Source: Actinomadura luteofluorescens
GTDB taxonomy: Bacteria > Actinomycetota > Actinomycetes > Streptosporangiales > Streptosporangiaceae
Length of the DNA: 64,000 bases
Reading direction: 5' to 3'
Assembly (NCBI RefSeq): GCF_013409365.1
Contig: NZ_JACCBA010000001.1
Coordinates: 3,472,001 to 3,536,000, forward strand
How positions within the stretch are numbered: the stretch's first letter is position 1; each line of letters starts with the position of its first letter. Position numbers and translations under genes: made by a program. Below, in pieces: positions 1-8,805 of this stretch. The notes beneath the pieces are model-generated. The model had not been told where the DNA came from. It was given only the letters and a program-made list of their open reading frames with translations, and ran no database searches.

Positions 1-1668
1 GGGGCGCCCGCGGCCGGTGCGGCGGCCTCCGGTCTCGCCGCCGCCGAGCGGGTGCTCAAGGACGACGTCGTCCTCACCGCGGTCCAGGGCGGCACGGTCA
101 GGGTCAAGGAGACGATCGTCTACCGGTTCGCCGGGCACGACGGCTTCCAGCGGACGTACCCGACCCGGGTGCACGAGAGCCTCACCGAGGACCGCGTCTA
201 CAAGATCGAGAACCTGCGGGCGGCCAGCCCGGACGGCGGGCCGTCGAAGGCCACCGCGTCCGGCGCGGGCCTCAACACGACGGTCAGGGTGGCGGGCGAC
301 CGGAAGCTCACCGGGGACCACACGATCGTCCTGGAGTACGACGTGCGCGGCGCGATCACCCGGATGGGGGCGGCGGAGGAGCTGCGCTGGCCGGTGGTCG
401 GCGGCTGGAAGGTGCCGCTGGACGAGGCGAAGGCCACCGTCGACGGCGGCGCGATGATCCGCAACGTCAACTGCTTCACCGGGCCGATCGGCAGCACGAT
501 CGGCTGCACGCAGTACTACACGAACCACACGCACACCCAGGGCGTGTTCGCGCAGCAGGGGATGCTGCCCGGCGAGTACCTGACGGTCGTCGCGGGCCTG
601 CCCTCCGGGACGACGGGCGGGCGCGCGATCTACGAGCGCCGCCACACGGTCGCGACCGCGTTCTCCGTCAACGCCGTGACCGGCGCCGCGCTCGCCGGCC
701 TGCTGGTGCTGCTGGGCGGCGGCGTCCTCGCCCTCTACCTGCTGCGCGGCCGGGACGCGCGGACCGTCGGCAAGCGGGCCGCCGAGGGCGACCAGGTGCC
801 GGTGGCCGGGACGGAGTTCGAGCCGCCGAACGGGGTGCGGCCCGGACAGATCGGCACGCTGATCGACGAGCAGGCCGACGTGATCGACGTGACCGCGACG
901 ATCGTCGACCTCGCCGTGCGCGGCTACCTGCTGATCGAGGAGGAGGACCGGGCCGTCACCGGCCGCCTCGACTGGGCGCTGCGCCGCCTGGACCGCCCGC
1001 AGACCGACCTGCTCCCCTACGAGCGGATCCTGCTGGACGCCCTGCTCACCGCGCCCGACGGGTCGGCCCGGGACGCCGTCCGGCTGTCGGAGCTCGGCGG
1101 GACGTTCGCGACGAAGCTGGCACAGGTCAGGTCCGCGATGTACGACGACGTGGTGAAGCAGGGCTGGTTCGCGCGGCGGCCCGACACCGTCCGGTCCCGG
1201 TGGACGGTCGCGGGCATCCTCGTGACGCTGGCCGGCATCGCCGGGACGGTCGCGCTGGCGTTCACCACCGAGTGGGCGCTGGCCGGGCTCGCGCTGATCA
1301 TCGCGGGCGCGGCGCTGGCCTATGGCGGCCAGTACATGCCGGCGAAGACGGCGCGCGGCGCCACGGTGCTCGCGCACACGATCGGTTTCCGGGCGTTCCT
1401 GGAACGCGGCGCCATCCCCGACGACGGCTCCATGGCGGCGCGCCAGCGGATCGCGCTGTTCTCGCGTTTCCTGCCGTACGCGGTGGTGTTCGACGTCGTG
1501 GCGAAGTGGGCCGAGACGGTCGAGGACGCGGGCGAGCGCGCGACGGGCGCCGACAACCTCTACTGGTACGAGGGCCCGGCGGAATGGGACCTGTCGAAGT
1601 TCGCCGAGTCGATGCGCACGTTCACGCTGGCCACGTCGGGGTCGATCTCCCAGTCGCGCGGGCTGTGA
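1..1668 (+). CDS. DUF2207 family membrane protein, 5' end cut by window
   Basis: The frame is open from base 1, so the start codon and signal peptide lie upstream of the window. The visible 555 residues have the DUF2207 plan: an extracytoplasmic beta-rich half (VRVKETIVYRFAG, then EYDVRGAITR), a membrane segment near 675-745 (AGLLVLLGGGVLALYLL), a cytoplasmic domain (TIVDLAVRGYLLIEEEDR is characteristic) and two further helices near 1205-1330. The family is widespread in actinomycetes and its function is unknown. The C-terminal tail ends in a Ser/Gly-rich stretch. The family assignment is firm; the role is not. Confidence 0.85.
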   Translation, partial: GAPAAGAAASGLAAAERVLKDDVVLTAVQGGTVRVKETIVYRFAGHDGFQRTYPTRVHESLTEDRVYKIENLRAASPDGGPSKATASGAGLNTTVRVAGDRKLTGDHTIVLEYDVRGAITRMGAAEELRWPVVGGWKVPLDEAKATVDGGAMIRNVNCFTGPIGSTIGCTQYYTNHTHTQGVFAQQGMLPGEYLTVVAGLPSGTTGGRAIYERRHTVATAFSVNAVTGAALAGLLVLLGGGVLALYLLRGRDARTVGKRAAEGDQVPVAGTEFEPPNGVRPGQIGTLIDEQADVIDVTATIVDLAVRGYLLIEEEDRAVTGRLDWALRRLDRPQTDLLPYERILLDALLTAPDGSARDAVRLSELGGTFATKLAQVRSAMYDDVVKQGWFARRPDTVRSRWTVAGILVTLAGIAGTVALAFTTEWALAGLALIIAGAALAYGGQYMPAKTARGATVLAHTIGFRAFLERGAIPDDGSMAARQRIALFSRFLPYAVVFDVVAKWAETVEDAGERATGADNLYWYEGPAEWDLSKFAESMRTFTLATSGSISQSRGL

Positions 1669-1728
1669 CGGCCCCCGGCGGTTAACGGCCTGACGCCGGG
1701 TAAAGCCTGGGCGAGGAGGTGTCGCCTC

Positions 1729-2133
1729 ATGGTGGCCGCTGCGATGCTCGCCGTCCCCGTGCTCGCCCGATCCGACCGCTTGGGGGACGCCGCCTTCATG
1801 GCCGTCGGCCCGGCCGTCATCTTCGTGGCGCTCATCGGCTGGGTGACGGTGGTGCTGACGACGTCGCGCAAGCGCCACCACTACCCCAGCGCCGAGGACG
1901 GCCTGCCGCACCGCGGGCCCGTCATGGGCGGTGTGATCATGGGCAGCCCGGCGCAGCGGACGCGCCGCGATCCGGCCCCGTCGGTGACCCACCGCGAGGT
2001 CATGGCCCATATCGAGCGGGGACGTGCGGAGGAGGAGGCGGCCCGTACGCGGGAGCGGGCCGAAGCGGGGAAGGTCCGCGCCGAGCCGCCCGCCAGGAGC
2101 CGCCGCAGATTCGGCCTTCCCCGGCTCCGCTGA
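1729..2133 (+). CDS. small single-pass membrane protein, unknown function
   Basis: This 134-residue protein has an excellent GAGGAGGT ribosome site at 1713-1720, eight bases before the ATG. Residues about 22-44 (AAFMAVGPAVIFVALIGWVT) form one membrane helix, with a short hydrophobic N-terminus before it. The rest is a basic, charged cytoplasmic tail containing an E/R-rich helix (HIERGRAEEEAARTRERAEA). I recognise no domain. It follows the DUF2207 gene by 60 bp on the same strand and may be co-transcribed with it. Confidence 0.6.
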   Translation: MVAAAMLAVPVLARSDRLGDAAFMAVGPAVIFVALIGWVTVVLTTSRKRHHYPSAEDGLPHRGPVMGGVIMGSPAQRTRRDPAPSVTHREVMAHIERGRAEEEAARTRERAEAGKVRAEPPARSRRRFGLPRLR

Positions 2134-2274
2134 CGCGGAGGCCGGCGCAGAGGACGCGACGCCCGCCGGGTCAGGCGACCCCGCACCCGGGCCGGCGGGC
2201 GCCGTAGACGCCCGCGGTGGCGGCCGAGACCCCTCCCGGCCGCCACCGCGGGTCTTAACGGTCGACTCGGTCTG

Positions 2275-2301
2275 CTCGTAAGATGTCTGACATCTTACGA
2301 G
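2275..2301. promoter_or_regulatory. perfect 27-bp palindrome, probable FadR/GntR operator
   Basis: CTCGTAAGATGTC is followed by a single T and then its exact reverse complement GACATCTTACGAG, giving 13-bp arms about one central base. It ends ten bases before the GTG of the regulator gene and abuts the AGGGAGG ribosome site, so a bound repressor would block transcription or early elongation. FCD-type GntR regulators bind palindromes of this kind and often regulate themselves. Autoregulation is an inference. Confidence 0.75.
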
Positions 2302-2311
2302 GGAGGCTTTC

Positions 2312-3016
2312 GTGGCGTTGAGTCCCGTACCGGGCGGATCGACGGTGGACGCCGTGCTCGACCAGCTCCAGGCGCAGGTCAGCGCGGGCGCCTGGCCGGT
2401 CGGCCGGCGGATCCCGGCCGAGCTGGACCTGGCGGCGCAGCTCGGGGTGAGCCGTCCGGCCGTCCGGGAGGCGATCCGGGCGCTGTCGCACGTCGGGGTG
2501 CTGGAGGTGCGGCGCGGCGACGGGACATACGTGCGCAGCAGCGCCGACCCGCGCCCGCTACTGCGCCGGGTGTCCCGCGCGTCCGCCCGGGACGTGTTCG
2601 AGGTGCAGCTCGCCTACGACGTCCAGGCGGCCCGGCTGGCGGCGCGCCGCCGCACCGGCGCGGACCTGGCGCGGCTGGAGGGGCTGCTCCGCGCCCGCGA
2701 CGAGGCCACCGAGCCGGACGCGTTCGGCGCCGCCGACGCGCGGTTCCACCTCGGCGTCGCGGAGGCGTCCCGCAACCCGGTGCTGATCGAGGCGATGCGG
2801 TTCTTCATCGACCGGCTGCACGAGTCGATGCGCGCGATCAGGATGGACCGCGAGGTCCCCGAGGCGGGCCCGGCCCGGCACCGCGCCGTGCTGGACGCGA
2901 TCGCGGCGGGCGATCCGGAGGCCGCGGCGTCGGCCGCCGCCGCCGTCGTGGAGCCGACCCTCGCCGTCCTGGAGTCCCTGCTCGGCGACGCCGGGACGCC
3001 CGGGGAGGACGCGTGA
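2312..3016 (+). CDS. FadR-subfamily GntR transcriptional regulator
   Basis: This is a 234-residue regulator. Residues about 10-75 form the winged helix (AELDLAAQLGVSRPAVREAI then LEVRRGDGTYV, the GntR signature). Residues 85-225 form an all-helical FCD ligand domain with DARFHLGVAEASRN (metal-binding Asp/His positions) and the late His in ARHRAVLDAI. The GTG start has AGGGAGG five to six bases upstream. The stop overlaps the start of the transporter gene, so the two form one operon under the palindrome just upstream. The likely ligand is a small carboxylate, but the sequence does not show which. Confidence 0.88.
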   Translation: MALSPVPGGSTVDAVLDQLQAQVSAGAWPVGRRIPAELDLAAQLGVSRPAVREAIRALSHVGVLEVRRGDGTYVRSSADPRPLLRRVSRASARDVFEVQLAYDVQAARLAARRRTGADLARLEGLLRARDEATEPDAFGAADARFHLGVAEASRNPVLIEAMRFFIDRLHESMRAIRMDREVPEAGPARHRAVLDAIAAGDPEAAASAAAAVVEPTLAVLESLLGDAGTPGEDA

Positions 3017-4260
3017 CCGGACGGCGCGCCGGGCTGGCCGTCGCCCTGCTGATGATCGTCCTGCTGGCGGTCAACCTGCGGCCCGCGATCGCGGCGGTCG
3101 GGCCGCTGCTGACCGAGATCAGCGACGCCTTCCGGCTGTCCGGGACGGCGGCGGGCGCGCTCACCACGCTGCCGCTGGCGTTCTTCGGCTCCTACGGCCT
3201 CCTCGCCGCCTTCCTGCGCCGCCCGCCGCGCAGCGAGACCCTGCTCGTGTGCGCGATGGCGCTGCTCGTCGCCGGGCTGCTGCTGCGGCTGCCGGGCGGC
3301 GTGGCGGCGCTGTTCGCCGGCTCCCTGGTCGCCGGGATCGCGATCAGCATCGGCAACATCGCGGTGCCGGCGATCATCAAGCGGGACCACCCGTCCCGGA
3401 TCACCACGGTCACGGCCGTCTACACGGTCGCGGTGACGGCGGGCGCGTCCCTGTCGTCCGGGCTCGCCGTGCCGGTGGAGGACTGGTTCGGCGCGTCGTG
3501 GCGGCTGCCGCTCGGCCTGCTGGCGATCCCGGCGGCGCTCGCCGGGCTGCTGTGGCTGCCGAGGGCGCGGCGGGCGGCGCACGCGGCCCGCTCGGCCCCG
3601 CCCGCCGCGCCCCCGCGCGGCGTCGCGGCGCTGGTGTGGCGGTCGCGCCTGGCCTGGCACGTCACGGCGTTCATGGGCCTGCAGTCGCTGCTGGCCTACG
3701 TGGTGATCGGCTGGCTGCCGACGCTCTGCCAGGACCGCGGGATGGACGCGGCGTCCGCCGGCTACGTGCTGGCGCTGGTGGCGGCGGTCCAGGCGGTCGG
3801 GTCGCTGGCCGTCCCGGTGCTGGCCCGCCGGACCCGCGACCAGCGCCCCCTGGTGATCGCCACGGTGGCGCTGACCGCGCTGGGCTTCGCCGGGGTGACC
3901 TGGGCGCCGATCGGCTCGGTGTGGGCCTGGACGGTGGTCCTCGGCCTCGGCCAGGGCCTCGGCTTCGCGACCGCGCTGTCGTTCATCGGGCTCCGCGCGC
4001 ACGACGCCCACGTCGCCGTCCAGCTGTCGGGGATGGCGCAGGGCGTCGGCTACGTCATCGCGGCGCTCGGCCCTCTCGCCCTCGGCGCGCTGCACGACGC
4101 CACCGGCGGTTGGACCGTTCCGATGCTGGGCGTGCTGGCCGTCTGCGCCGCCCTGGCCGTCCCGGGACTGCCCGCCGGACGGCTCCGCACGGTGGGCGCG
4201 CCCGCCGCCCCGGCGCCCGAGGTGGTTAACACGGGTTCCAGCGGACACATCCCTAACTGA
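3013..4260 (+). CDS. MFS transporter, CynX/NimT (cyanate/nitroimidazole) type
   Basis: This 415-residue protein has about twelve hydrophobic segments. The N-terminal motif NLRPAIAAVGPLL in the first helix and loop is typical of the CynX/NimT branch of the major facilitator superfamily. The start GTG overlaps the last codon of the upstream FadR-type regulator (GTGA), so translation is coupled and the regulator probably controls this exporter. The substrate is unknown; relatives move cyanate, 2-nitroimidazole or other small molecules. The C-terminal tail after the last helix is short and low in complexity. Confidence 0.85.
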   Translation: MTGRRAGLAVALLMIVLLAVNLRPAIAAVGPLLTEISDAFRLSGTAAGALTTLPLAFFGSYGLLAAFLRRPPRSETLLVCAMALLVAGLLLRLPGGVAALFAGSLVAGIAISIGNIAVPAIIKRDHPSRITTVTAVYTVAVTAGASLSSGLAVPVEDWFGASWRLPLGLLAIPAALAGLLWLPRARRAAHAARSAPPAAPPRGVAALVWRSRLAWHVTAFMGLQSLLAYVVIGWLPTLCQDRGMDAASAGYVLALVAAVQAVGSLAVPVLARRTRDQRPLVIATVALTALGFAGVTWAPIGSVWAWTVVLGLGQGLGFATALSFIGLRAHDAHVAVQLSGMAQGVGYVIAALGPLALGALHDATGGWTVPMLGVLAVCAALAVPGLPAGRLRTVGAPAAPAPEVVNTGSSGHIPN

Positions 4261-4301
4261 ACCGGCGTGGTCCGGTCCGCGCCATCGGGAGGTGGTCCGC
4301 C

Positions 4302-4703
4302 TTGCTCGCCACGATCGTCGCCGACCCCGTGCTGGCGAACACGTCCCCCACGGGCGCCCGCTACTTCGTCTGGATCATTCCGTTCTTCATCATCGGCGCC
4401 CTGGTGGCCTGGGTGTACGCGACGCGCGCCGCCTCGTCCAGGAAGCTCCACTGCTCCCGCAGGAACAACCAGCTGAACCAGCGGGGCATGGAGCAGGGCG
4501 GCTACTACACCTACGCGCCGGGGATGTTCTCGCACAGCTACCCGCCGGCCAAGGAGGGCCAGCCGCTGGAGTTCCGCAAGGACAACCCCCAGCCCGGGCG
4601 GGAGCCGAGGAAACCGTGGCCGGAGGGCGTCCTCTACGAGCAGACGATCTTCAAGGGCGAGTTCGAGGACCTCAAGACGCCCAAGGACCCCGAGCCCCTC
4701 TAG
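4302..4703 (+). CDS. small membrane protein, unknown function
   Basis: This 133-residue protein uses a TTG start with GGGAGGTGG 7-14 bases upstream. A single helix lies at residues about 22-42 (YFVWIIPFFIIGALVAWVYA). The rest is hydrophilic and rich in Tyr and Pro (GGYYTYAPGMFSHSYPPAKEG), suggesting an extended domain outside or at the membrane. No family is recognised. It starts 41 bp after the MFS gene on the same strand and could be the last gene of that operon. A dispersed repeat begins right after its stop. Confidence 0.55.
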   Translation: MLATIVADPVLANTSPTGARYFVWIIPFFIIGALVAWVYATRAASSRKLHCSRRNNQLNQRGMEQGGYYTYAPGMFSHSYPPAKEGQPLEFRKDNPQPGREPRKPWPEGVLYEQTIFKGEFEDLKTPKDPEPL

Positions 4704-4705
4704 CC

Positions 4706-4880
4706 CGTGTTTCACAGTCCCGGCCCGCTCCGCTCGCCTGGCGGCTCGCTACGTAACCGGTACTGGGCGAACGCGGCATCGCTTCGCGATCCGCCCGGCT
4801 CCGCTCGCCTCCGGCCTCGCTCCACCGGCCAGGTCACACGTTCGCGCGCGTGGCCGAGGCCACTTCGAGACGGGCCCTAG
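4706..4880. repeat. dispersed intergenic repeat, copy A (~170 bp)
   Basis: This stretch fills the gap between two convergent genes and matches 10888-11058 closely along its whole length (shared blocks include TCCCGGCCC, CTCGCCT, GCGGCTCGCTACG, TGGGCGAACGC, CATCGCTTCGCGATC, GCTCCACCGGCCAG and CGTTCGCGCG). Inside it, GCGAACG pairs with CGTTCGC and ATCGC with GCGAT, so it can fold into nested hairpins. It extends to the stop codon of the minus-strand reductase gene. It has no coding capacity. Confidence 0.8.
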
Positions 4881-5476
4881 CCCGCCGGACGGGAGGCCGG
4901 GCCCCGCTCCGCGCGCGTGTAGACGGTGACGACGAGCCCGGAGTCGAAGGCGTGGGTGTCGGCCGGGGTGAACGCCGCCACGGAGAAGGGCCCGTCGAAC
5001 AGCGGGATCCCGGACCCGATCACCAGCGGGTGGCGCTTGATGACCAGCACGTCGATCTCGTCCGCCACCGCGGCGGCGAGCTTCCCGCCGCCCGCGAGCC
5101 AGATGTCGAGCCCGTCCCCCTCCTTCAGGTCGCGGACCAGACCGACCGGGTCGCCGGGGACGACGGTCACCGCGGGGTCCTCGACCCTGATCGTCGCCGA
5201 GACGACGTACTGCTCCAGGTGCGGATACGGGCTGGTGATCCCGGCGGCCAGGGCGGGCTCGTAGGTGCCGCGCCCCATGACGACCGTGTCGAAGTGCCGG
5301 TTCGGCGCGTCGGCGATGCCGAGCGGGCCGCGGACGTGGGCGGGCAGGCTCTCGGGGTACTCGGCCTTGATCATCTCGGCCGGCTCGCCCTCGAAGGGCA
5401 TGAAGTCGTACTGCCCCTCCGGCCCGGCGATGTAGCCGTCGAGGGTGGCGGCGACGTAGTAGACCAGCTTGCGCAT
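4877..5476 (-). CDS. dihydrofolate-reductase-like protein (RibD C-terminal family)
   Basis: This 199-residue protein starts MRKLVYYVAATLDGYIAGP, the hallmark N-terminus of the RibD-C/YyaP-type reductases. It continues with VVMGRGTYEPAL (NADPH-site region), IWLAGGGKLAAAV and HPLVIGSGIPLF. Members bind NAD(P)H and reduce small cyclic substrates; the exact substrate here is unknown. The longer in-frame ORF upstream of 5476 is Pro/Arg-rich readthrough and was not used. The gene diverges from a TetR gene, with palindromes between, so that regulator probably controls it. Its 3' end runs into dispersed repeat copy A. Confidence 0.85.
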   Translation of the reverse strand: MRKLVYYVAATLDGYIAGPEGQYDFMPFEGEPAEMIKAEYPESLPAHVRGPLGIADAPNRHFDTVVMGRGTYEPALAAGITSPYPHLEQYVVSATIRVEDPAVTVVPGDPVGLVRDLKEGDGLDIWLAGGGKLAAAVADEIDVLVIKRHPLVIGSGIPLFDGPFSVAAFTPADTHAFDSGLVVTVYTRAERGPASRPAG

Positions 5477-5525
5477 GCGGTGCTCGCTTTCAGGCGTGGT
5501 GTACGGAAGGGAAGCGGGCCGCGCG

Positions 5526-5684
5526 TCAGCGGGCGGAGCCGGGCTTGCGCGGCGGCCGCGGCCGCGGAACGCTGCGGGGCTTCGGAACGTGCCGGTCCCA
5601 GCCGGGACGTCCCGCGCGGGCGGGCAGGGCAGGGCGGTTCTGGGGCAGGCGAAGTGCGGAAGGGGTGGTGGACCGGGCGCGCAT
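5526..5684 (-). CDS. possible 52-residue basic peptide upstream of reductase
   Basis: An ATG at 5684 is preceded by GAGGAG seven bases upstream, a much better ribosome site than that of the reductase gene 49 bp downstream on the same strand. The 52 residues are Arg/Pro-rich (RPRPPRKPGSAR at the end) with no known domain. It would be the first gene of the reductase transcript. The composition is also what random high-GC sequence gives, so it may instead be a leader or just untranslated RNA. Confidence 0.35.
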   Translation of the reverse strand: MRARSTTPSALRLPQNRPALPARAGRPGWDRHVPKPRSVPRPRPPRKPGSAR

Positions 5685-5717
5685 GCGATCTCCTCGACAC
5701 TGGATTTGATGTACTCT

Positions 5718-5763
5718 AAGTGCAGTGGTTTGAACTTAGTACTGCACTTGCAGTGATTGCAAG
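5718..5763. promoter_or_regulatory. nested palindromes between reductase and TetR genes
   Basis: AAGTGCAG (5718-5725) is repeated inverted as CTGCACTT (5742-5749), and CTTGCA (5747-5752) as TGCAAG (5758-5763); CTGCACTTGCAG within them is also a near-palindrome. The block is AT-richer than its surroundings and lies in the divergent gap, 20 bases before the TetR start. It is the expected position for a TetR operator governing both directions. Confidence 0.6.
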
Positions 5764-5783
5764 CTGGTGTGATGGAGGTCACA

Positions 5784-6362
5784 GTGCGACGCAACCCGGC
5801 CCGTCGGGCCGCCCTGCTGGACGCGGCGATCGAGGTCCTGGCCCGCGAGGGGTCGCGGGGCCTGACGCTGCGCGCCATCGACGCCGAGGCGGGCGTCCCC
5901 ACCGGCACCGCCACCAACTACTTCGCCAACCGCGCCGACCTGCTCACCCAGGTCATGCACCGCACCCGCGAGCGCCTCACCCCCGATCCCGAGGCGCTGG
6001 CCGAGACGATGCGGCAGGCGCCCACGCACGCGCTGGTCACCGAGCTGATGCGCCAGCTCCTCGGCCGCATGCGGGCCGACCGGCCCGGCTACCTCGCCAT
6101 GCTGGAGCTACGGCTGGAGGCGACGCGGCGCCCGGAACTGCACGCCGAGCTCGGCGGCTTCCTCACCGCCGAGCACGAGGAGATCGTCCGCTACCACCTG
6201 GACGCGGGCCTGCCCGGCGACGCCACGGGCGTCGGCCTGCTCTACTTCACGATGGCCGGGCTGCTCCTGGACGACTTCACCGCCCCCGCCATCACGGAGC
6301 CCTACGACACCGGCGCCCTGATCGAGACGATGGTGGACCGTCTGCTGCCGGAGAAGAACTAG
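5784..6362 (+). CDS. TetR/AcrR family transcriptional regulator
   Basis: The 192-residue version starts at a GTG with GGAGG five bases upstream; an earlier in-frame start at 5757 lacks a ribosome site. Residues 1-50 are the TetR helix-turn-helix (LLDAAIEVLAREGSRGLTLR, then TATNYFANRADLLTQVM). The C-terminal helical ligand domain contains AMLELRLEATRRPELHAEL, as in many TetR proteins controlling oxidoreductases. It is divergent from the RibD-C-type reductase gene and probably represses it. Its last four bases overlap the convergent asparaginase gene. Confidence 0.88.
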   Translation: MRRNPARRAALLDAAIEVLAREGSRGLTLRAIDAEAGVPTGTATNYFANRADLLTQVMHRTRERLTPDPEALAETMRQAPTHALVTELMRQLLGRMRADRPGYLAMLELRLEATRRPELHAELGGFLTAEHEEIVRYHLDAGLPGDATGVGLLYFTMAGLLLDDFTAPAITEPYDTGALIETMVDRLLPEKN

Positions 6363-7336
6363 GCGGTCCGGTCGAAGACGCCTGGTGCCGGGCGGATGGC
6401 GCCGACGACGCCGTCCCCGCCGCGCACCTCGACGGTCGCCAGCTCGTCCAGGGCGACCCGGTCGGTGCCGTCGTGGACGCCGAGGGCCCGCAGCAGCGCG
6501 ACGGTCACGGGCGTCCGCGCCCGCATCGCCCCGTCGTCGATCTTGACGACGCCGGCGCGCCCGTCGGCGAACGCGAAGGCGTCCACGCCCTCGGCGCCGC
6601 ACTTGACGAGCAGGCCGGGGACGGCGTCCATCAGCTGCCGCTCCTCGCGCCGGGTCCCGGACGTCCACTGCGGGTGCGTCCGCATGGCGTCGGCGACGCG
6701 CCGCTCGTGAGTGCCCGGCTCGGCGAGGACGAGCGCCCGGAACGCCCGCGCGACGCCCGCGATGGACACGGCGAACAGCGGTGCCCCGCACCCGTCCACG
6801 CCGACCGCCGTGGCGGGCTCCCCGGCCAGTTCCTCGACGACCTCCCGGACGATCCGCTGCAACGGGTGGCCGGGATCGAGGTAGGAGTCGGTGGGCCAGC
6901 CCGCCGTGACGCATGTGGCGAGCATCGCGGCGTGCTTCCCGGAGCAGTTCATGCGCAGCCGGGACTGGCCGCCGCCCGTCCGGGCGACCTCCTGCTGCGC
7001 CGCGGGGTCGATCGGCCAGCTCTCGGGGCAGCGCAGGTCGCCGGCCCCCAGCCCGGCGCCCGCGAGGATCTTCTCCACCCCCTCGACGTGGAAGTCCTCA
7101 CCGGAGTGGCTGCCCGCCGCGAGCGCGAGCAGCTCGCCGCCGAGTTCGAGCCCGCCGCGCAGGATCGCGACCGCCTGCATCGGCTTGTTCGCCGACCGGG
7201 GGAAGATCGGCGCCCCGGTCTCCCCCGCCCGGAAGGCGACGCCCCCGTCGGCGGCCAGCCCGATCGCCGCCCCCCGGTGCCGGGACTCCACGAACCCGGA
7301 ACGCTCCACCTCGACCAGCACAGGATTGACGTCCAC
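6359..7336 (-). CDS. asparaginase II family protein (PF06089)
   Basis: This 325-residue protein carries the conserved blocks of the L-asparaginase II family: VERSGFVESRHRG at the N-terminus, PRSANKPMQAVA, AAGSHSGEDFHV, and NCSGKHAAMLATC. It would hydrolyse L-asparagine to aspartate and ammonia in the cytoplasm; the family is distinct from the AnsA/AnsB enzymes. The start is GTG. It stands alone on the minus strand, tail to tail with the TetR gene. Substrate specificity within the family is poorly known, so the reaction is inferred from family membership. Confidence 0.85.
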   Translation of the reverse strand: MDVNPVLVEVERSGFVESRHRGAAIGLAADGGVAFRAGETGAPIFPRSANKPMQAVAILRGGLELGGELLALAAGSHSGEDFHVEGVEKILAGAGLGAGDLRCPESWPIDPAAQQEVARTGGGQSRLRMNCSGKHAAMLATCVTAGWPTDSYLDPGHPLQRIVREVVEELAGEPATAVGVDGCGAPLFAVSIAGVARAFRALVLAEPGTHERRVADAMRTHPQWTSGTRREERQLMDAVPGLLVKCGAEGVDAFAFADGRAGVVKIDDGAMRARTPVTVALLRALGVHDGTDRVALDELATVEVRGGDGVVGAIRPAPGVFDRTA

Positions 7337-7506
7337 CGCACCCCTCCATCACCACGACACCGGAGCCACCGGCGCTCTCCCCGCCCCGGACGGCATCTCC
7401 GAAGGTCAAGTACCCGGCGTACCCCATGAAAGCGGCACCCGGCCCCACGAAAACGGCCAGGTTGCCCCATCCCGGCTTGACTCGCCCGGAGGGGTGCTCG
7501 CGCCGG

Positions 7507-8334
7507 TCAGCGGGGTCTGGTGGCGAGGAGGGTGCGGGCCTCGGCGGGCGCCATCGGCGGGCGCCCGGCCAGGTGCGCCGCCTGGGCCGCGCGTTCCACC
7601 AGCTCGACGTTCGCCGTGACCGGGCGGCCCTTGGCGAAGGTGACCGTGTCCTCCATGCCGACCCGCAGGTGGCCGCCGGCCGACAGGGCCGCGAACAGGA
7701 CGGGCAGGGACGTCCGGCCGATGCCGGTGGCCGACCACGTGGCGCCTTCCGGGAGGGCCTCGACGGCGGCGACGAGGGTGCGGGCGTCGCCCGGCATCCC
7801 GCCCGGGACGCCCATCACCAGGTCGCAGTGGACGTGGCCGCCGTAGGGGAGCCCGTGCTTGTCCAGGAGGCGGCGCAGCGACGTGATGTGCCCGAGGTCG
7901 AACAGCTCGAACTCGGGGACGACCTCCAGCTCCTGGGTGCGCTTGTACAGCTCCACCATGAACGACCACGGGTTCATGAACACGTCGTCGCCGAAGTTGA
8001 CCGTCCCGCAGGTGAGCGAGCACATGTCGGGCCCGGCATCCAGGACGCGGAGCCGGTCCTCGTACGGGTCGGTGACCGCGCCGCCCGTGGACAACTGGAC
8101 GATCAGGCCCGTGCTCTCCCGCAGCGCCGTCACCGTGTCCCGCAGCAGGAACGGGTCGAGGGTGGGCCGCGTGTCGTCGTCGCGGACGTGCACGTGGATC
8201 ACGGCCGCGCCGGCCGCCTCGCACTCCTCGGCCGTCCGGACCAGTTCATCCAGGGTGACGGGCAGGGCCGGAACGTCCGCCTTGGCGGACTCCGCGCCCG
8301 TGGGCGCCACCGTGATGAGCGTCGTTGCTCCCAT
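7507..8334 (-). CDS. BKACE-type beta-keto acid cleavage enzyme (DUF849)
   Basis: This 275-residue TIM-barrel protein belongs to the beta-keto acid cleavage enzymes, which condense a beta-keto acid with acetyl-CoA and split it into acetoacetate and a CoA ester; the type member is Kce of lysine fermentation. The zinc ligands HVH are at residues 47-49, a second His pair lies in [18 protein letters not shown], and [14 protein letters not shown] is conserved. No other lysine-fermentation gene is nearby, so the substrate is open. It is divergent from dtd, with only 20 bp between the starts. Confidence 0.85.
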   Translation of the reverse strand: MGATTLITVAPTGAESAKADVPALPVTLDELVRTAEECEAAGAAVIHVHVRDDDTRPTLDPFLLRDTVTALRESTGLIVQLSTGGAVTDPYEDRLRVLDAGPDMCSLTCGTVNFGDDVFMNPWSFMVELYKRTQELEVVPEFELFDLGHITSLRRLLDKHGLPYGGHVHCDLVMGVPGGMPGDARTLVAAVEALPEGATWSATGIGRTSLPVLFAALSAGGHLRVGMEDTVTFAKGRPVTANVELVERAAQAAHLAGRPPMAPAEARTLLATRPR

Positions 8335-8354
8335 GTTCGGCAGAATGCATGGTC

Positions 8355-8780
8355 ATGCGTGCTGTAGTCCAGAGGGTGAGCCAGGCCAGCGTGTCCGTGG
8401 ACGGGCGCGTCGTCGGCGCGATCGAGGGGCCGGGACTGCTGGTCCTGGTCGGCGTGACGCACGACGACGGCGCGGAAAGCGCCCGCAGGCTGGCGTCCAA
8501 GCTGTGGGGGCTGCGGATCCTGGACGGCGAGAAGTCGTGTTCCGACGTGAACGCGCCGCTGCTCGTCGTGAGCCAATTCACTCTCTACGGGGACGCGCGG
8601 AAGGGCCGCCGTCCGAGCTGGACGGCCGCCGCGCCCGGTCCCGTCGCCGAACCCCTGGTGGACGCGGTGGTCCGGGAGCTGCGCGAGCTGGGCGCGAAGG
8701 TCGAGACAGGGGAGTTCGGGGCGGACATGAAGGTCGCGCTGGTCAACGACGGGCCGATCACGCTGATCCTGGACGTCTGA
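8355..8780 (+). CDS. dtd: D-aminoacyl-tRNA deacylase
   Basis: At 141 residues this is the full usual length. It starts [17 protein letters not shown] and carries the two signature motifs of the DTD family, [17 protein letters not shown] in the middle and [11 protein letters not shown] at the C-terminus (the Gly-cis-Pro substrate-rejecting loop is in the latter). It frees D-amino acids from mischarged tRNA in the cytoplasm. I chose the ATG at 8355 because the family always starts at MRAVVQRV; an ATG two codons earlier is possible. Confidence 0.95.
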   Translation: MRAVVQRVSQASVSVDGRVVGAIEGPGLLVLVGVTHDDGAESARRLASKLWGLRILDGEKSCSDVNAPLLVVSQFTLYGDARKGRRPSWTAAAPGPVAEPLVDAVVRELRELGAKVETGEFGADMKVALVNDGPITLILDV

Positions 8781-8805
8781 CCGCGCGGCCGGCCGGGCGC
8801 GCGGC

